Shown here: piece after piece, positions 61,605 to 64,000 of the stretch
How positions within the stretch are numbered: position 1 is the first letter of the stretch
Layout of the letters: every line of letters begins with the position of its first letter
Source: Acanthochlamys bracteata
Lineage: Eukaryota; Streptophyta; Magnoliopsida; Pandanales; Velloziaceae
Direction: 5' to 3'
Assembly: GCA_019914995.1 (NCBI GenBank)
Contig: CM034134.1
Span: forward strand, 1,878,145-1,942,144
Length of the DNA: 64,000 bases
Program-made: the position numbers and the translations under genes
Notes under the pieces: generated by a model
Told to the model about the DNA's origin: nothing
Seen by the model: the letters and a program-made list of their open reading frames with translations, nothing else
The model's database searches: none

Positions 61605-64000
61605 ATGTATAAGGATTTTAAAGGATTTATGCTTGGGATGGAACCTATTGCTACACACGAGAATAATTGTGTTCTTTTTAGAAAGGAGTTGGTAAACGAA
61701 GAAAAGTGCCCAGAATGCAATTCATCAAGGTGGAAGGTTAATGATGGCACCAGTAAGAAGGTTTTCAAGAAAGTGCTTCGCCATTTTCTATTAGTACCTA
61801 GACTGCAACGATTTTACATGTCAAGAAAGATGGCCTTGGATATAAGATAGCATAAGTAGAAACGTGTAGACAACCCTGAGATTTTGAGACATCCTGTAGA
61901 TACTGAGGTTTGGAAGGATTTTGATGTGAAATATCCATGGTTTGCTAGTGATGCTTGAAACTTACAACTTGGCTTAGCGACCGATGGATTAAATCCTTTT
62001 GGAGATATGAGCAATGCATATAGTTGTTGGCATGTTATTTTAGTGCCGTACAACTTATCTCCATGGATGTGCATGACAGAGCCATATTTTATTATGACAT
62101 TTTTAATTGCAGAAAAAAAAGCACCTCTAGAGACATTGATGTATATCTTTAGCCACTAATCAAAAAGTTGAAAGACCTATGGGAGAATGGAGTTTCAACA
62201 TGTGACGTCATCTCCAATACTATATTTCAATTGTATGCAGCTGTTCTATGTACCGTAAATAAGTTTCCTATATACGGAGTTTTATCCGTGTGGAGCACAA
62301 AAGGCTACTTTGCATGCCCCATATGCAACAAATGCACATATTCTGTCAAACTTAGAGACAAATTTGGTTATCTCAGCCACCGTTGCTATTTGCTGAGCAA
62401 TCATCCATATAGAAGAAGTAAGAAATTCAATGGAAAACAAGAAGCAGCAGAACCACCTCCTACATTGTCAATTGATAAATTTCTAGAATATATGGATATT
62501 GTTAAAGACGTGAAGTTTGGAAAGCCTACATGTGGTAAGAAGAGGAAGCGCACTTTCGAGGAACTTAATTGGACCAAAAAAAGTTTTTTTTTTTTAACTA
62601 CCATATTGGGAACTTTGATGAATATAAATAATAAGACAAAGGATACTCTGAAGGCTCGTTGGGACCTAAAAGATCTATATATATGATGTGAGCTACATAC
62701 AAAGAAATTAGATACCAATAAGTGGGAGAAATTGATTGCGGCGTACACATTATCATCTTAGGAAAGAAGGAAATTTTATGAATTTCTTAAAATCTGTGAG
62801 ATTTCTTGATGAATATGCTGCAAATACTTCGAAATATGTGAATATGGTGGATGGTAAAATCTCAGAATTGAAGAGTCATGATAATCATGTGATGTTGCAG
62901 TGCTTACTGCCGATTGGTTTGCATGGGTATCTCAAGAAAGAAGTGTTAGAAGTAATTAGTGAATTTGGAAGATTTTTAAGAGAAACTATGTGCAAAGACC
63001 TTAAAATTGGATGGATTGAAAGAGTTACAATATAATATTGTGGTTATTCTTTGCAAGCTTCAGATGATATTTCCTCCGATATTTTTTTATATCATGATAC
63101 ATTTAGTTGTACACTTACTGGATGAAGCTATCAAAGGTCCTGTTCACTATAGATAGATGTATCATATAGAGAGGTGAAATTTTATTATTGAAATATCAAA
63201 TTTCTCATTTAATTTTCCTATTGGAATCATATAAAGTTGTTTATTTTATTTATATTTGTAGGACTCTTGGCACGCTTAAGGTGTTTGTTCATAATAGAGC
63301 ACGTCGAGAAAGCTCTATAGCAGAATCTTATACAGTAAATGAGTGTCTAATTTTTTCTTATAGATACTTGCGAGAGTTGGAGACTAGATTTAATAGATAA
63401 GAACGACATAAAGATGGAGAGAAACAGGTGGATACAGCCTTATATGGATTTTCTCAACAGTCCGATCCTTAGGCAAAGCAAACCAAATTCTCCTCACAGA
63501 GGAAGAATACAATTTAGCACATTGGTTTATCTTAAACAATTGCAATGAAGTCGTTCCATATCTTAAGTAAGTATATACTATTTACAAAAGTTCCCTATTT
63601 TTTTGGCCTTTGCCAATAATACATTATAAGATTGCAAGTGACTTACCAAAAAATATTTACAGTGAGCATGAGGAGCTTCTCAAAGTGGAGAGTCCACTTA
63701 ACTTAGAAATAAGGCAAAGATATGGATTTCCTACATGGTTTAAAAGTCGAGTATGAAATACTATATATATATATATATAGAATTTGAGATTTTAATTATG
63801 GCCAATATCTTTTAAAAATACTTATTTCTTATATATTTTTACTATAGATGAGACATATTCATGTCAGTACGTAAGAAAACACAGATGATCTAAATTCACT
63901 AGCTCTTGGTGCAGATAAATGTGCCATTAGGTATTCTGGATGCATTGTCAACAGGGTAAAATTTCTCACAAATAAACATGAGCGTTGTTTGTTGACTAAA
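61605..64000 (+). pseudogene. TNP2-type CACTA transposase (decayed, partial)
   Basis: Blocks in order: CPECNSSRWKV, LLVPRLQRFYMSRKMALDIR, HPVDTEVWKDFDVKYPWFAS, LGLATDGLNPFGDMS-AYSCW, VILVPYNLSPWMCM, a frameshift near 62130, KDLWENGVSTCDV, VLSVWSTKGYFACPICNKCT (62290-62345), LKSHDNHVMLQCLLPIGLHG, HYR-MYHIER, VFVHNRARRESSIAESY, then AHWFILNNCNEVVPYL and FPTWFKSR. Introns inferred at 63174-63261, 63567-63662 and 63751-63847, all GT-AG and in register. The D-G-NPFG block is the hallmark of the family. Stops at expected Trp, Glu and Arg codons and the missing N-terminus make it a pseudogene. It continues past the window. Confidence 0.9.

Larger units (their letters stand above)
60513..64000 (+). 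mobile_element. CACTA element, 5' part (runs off the right edge)
   Basis: The proposed terminus at 60513 reads CATTACTAAGAATAAGACCT, one change from the CACTAC start common to the superfamily. Directly inside are subterminal motifs (60537-60760), then a leader-like G/C-rich region and the TNP2 transposase. The 3' terminus and duplication lie outside the window. Confidence 0.75.

Overview
This window is plant nuclear DNA, almost certainly from an angiosperm. It has intron-containing genes with GT-AG (and one GC-AG) introns and is dominated by plant repeat families: Athila-type and chromovirus-type Ty3/Gypsy, Ty1/Copia, Mutator-like (MULE), hAT-type and CACTA elements. The sequence alone does not identify the species. 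The only apparently intact host gene is a secreted glycoside hydrolase family 9 endoglucanase at 20521-23174 (+), seven exons, 499 codons. A second host gene, for ribosomal protein uS12 (RPS23) at 14590-16594 (+), keeps its exon-intron layout but is broken by a stop and frameshifts.

Layout. 1-8390: a decayed Athila-type element (A) on the minus strand. Its integrase is interrupted by the 5' LTR of a second Athila-type element (B) that runs off the left edge, and its gag is split by a solo LTR (C) in the opposite orientation with a 4/5-matching target duplication. 8400-13646: a short Copia remnant whose 3' LTR was hit by a chromovirus-like Gypsy element (9425-13620) with a perfect TAGAT duplication. 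13.6-20.5 kb: the RPS23 pseudogene, with a MITE in its last intron, and AT-rich spacer. 20.5-23.2 kb: the GH9 gene. 23.5-30.0 kb: a hairpin element, then a MULE of about 6 kb with roughly 1-kb terminal inverted repeats and a decayed FAR1-type transposase on the minus strand. 31.2-34.4 kb: a Copia element (TSD GTTGG) that splits a small open frame. 34.4-43.5 kb: low-complexity DNA, a second hairpin element and two more MULE-like elements, many of them bounded by (TA)n tracts. 44-60 kb: hAT-type MITEs, a DUF1985 fragment (+) and an Ulp1-like peptidase fragment (-) typical of plant transposon cargo, a 600-bp foldback, tandem arrays and a probable LTR. 60.5-64 kb: the 5' part of a CACTA element with a TNP2 transposase, running off the right edge.

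The region reads as a gene-poor island of nested transposable elements around one functional-looking cell-wall gene. Most element proteins carry stops, several of which look like G-to-A or C-to-T changes (Trp to TAG, Arg to TGA), as expected for methylated, silenced repeats. I did not find a convincing new biological system. The most unusual structures are the MULE arms that carry a duplicated exon-like unit with a signal-peptide-like frame, and the clustering of several unrelated-looking elements at (TA)n tracts.
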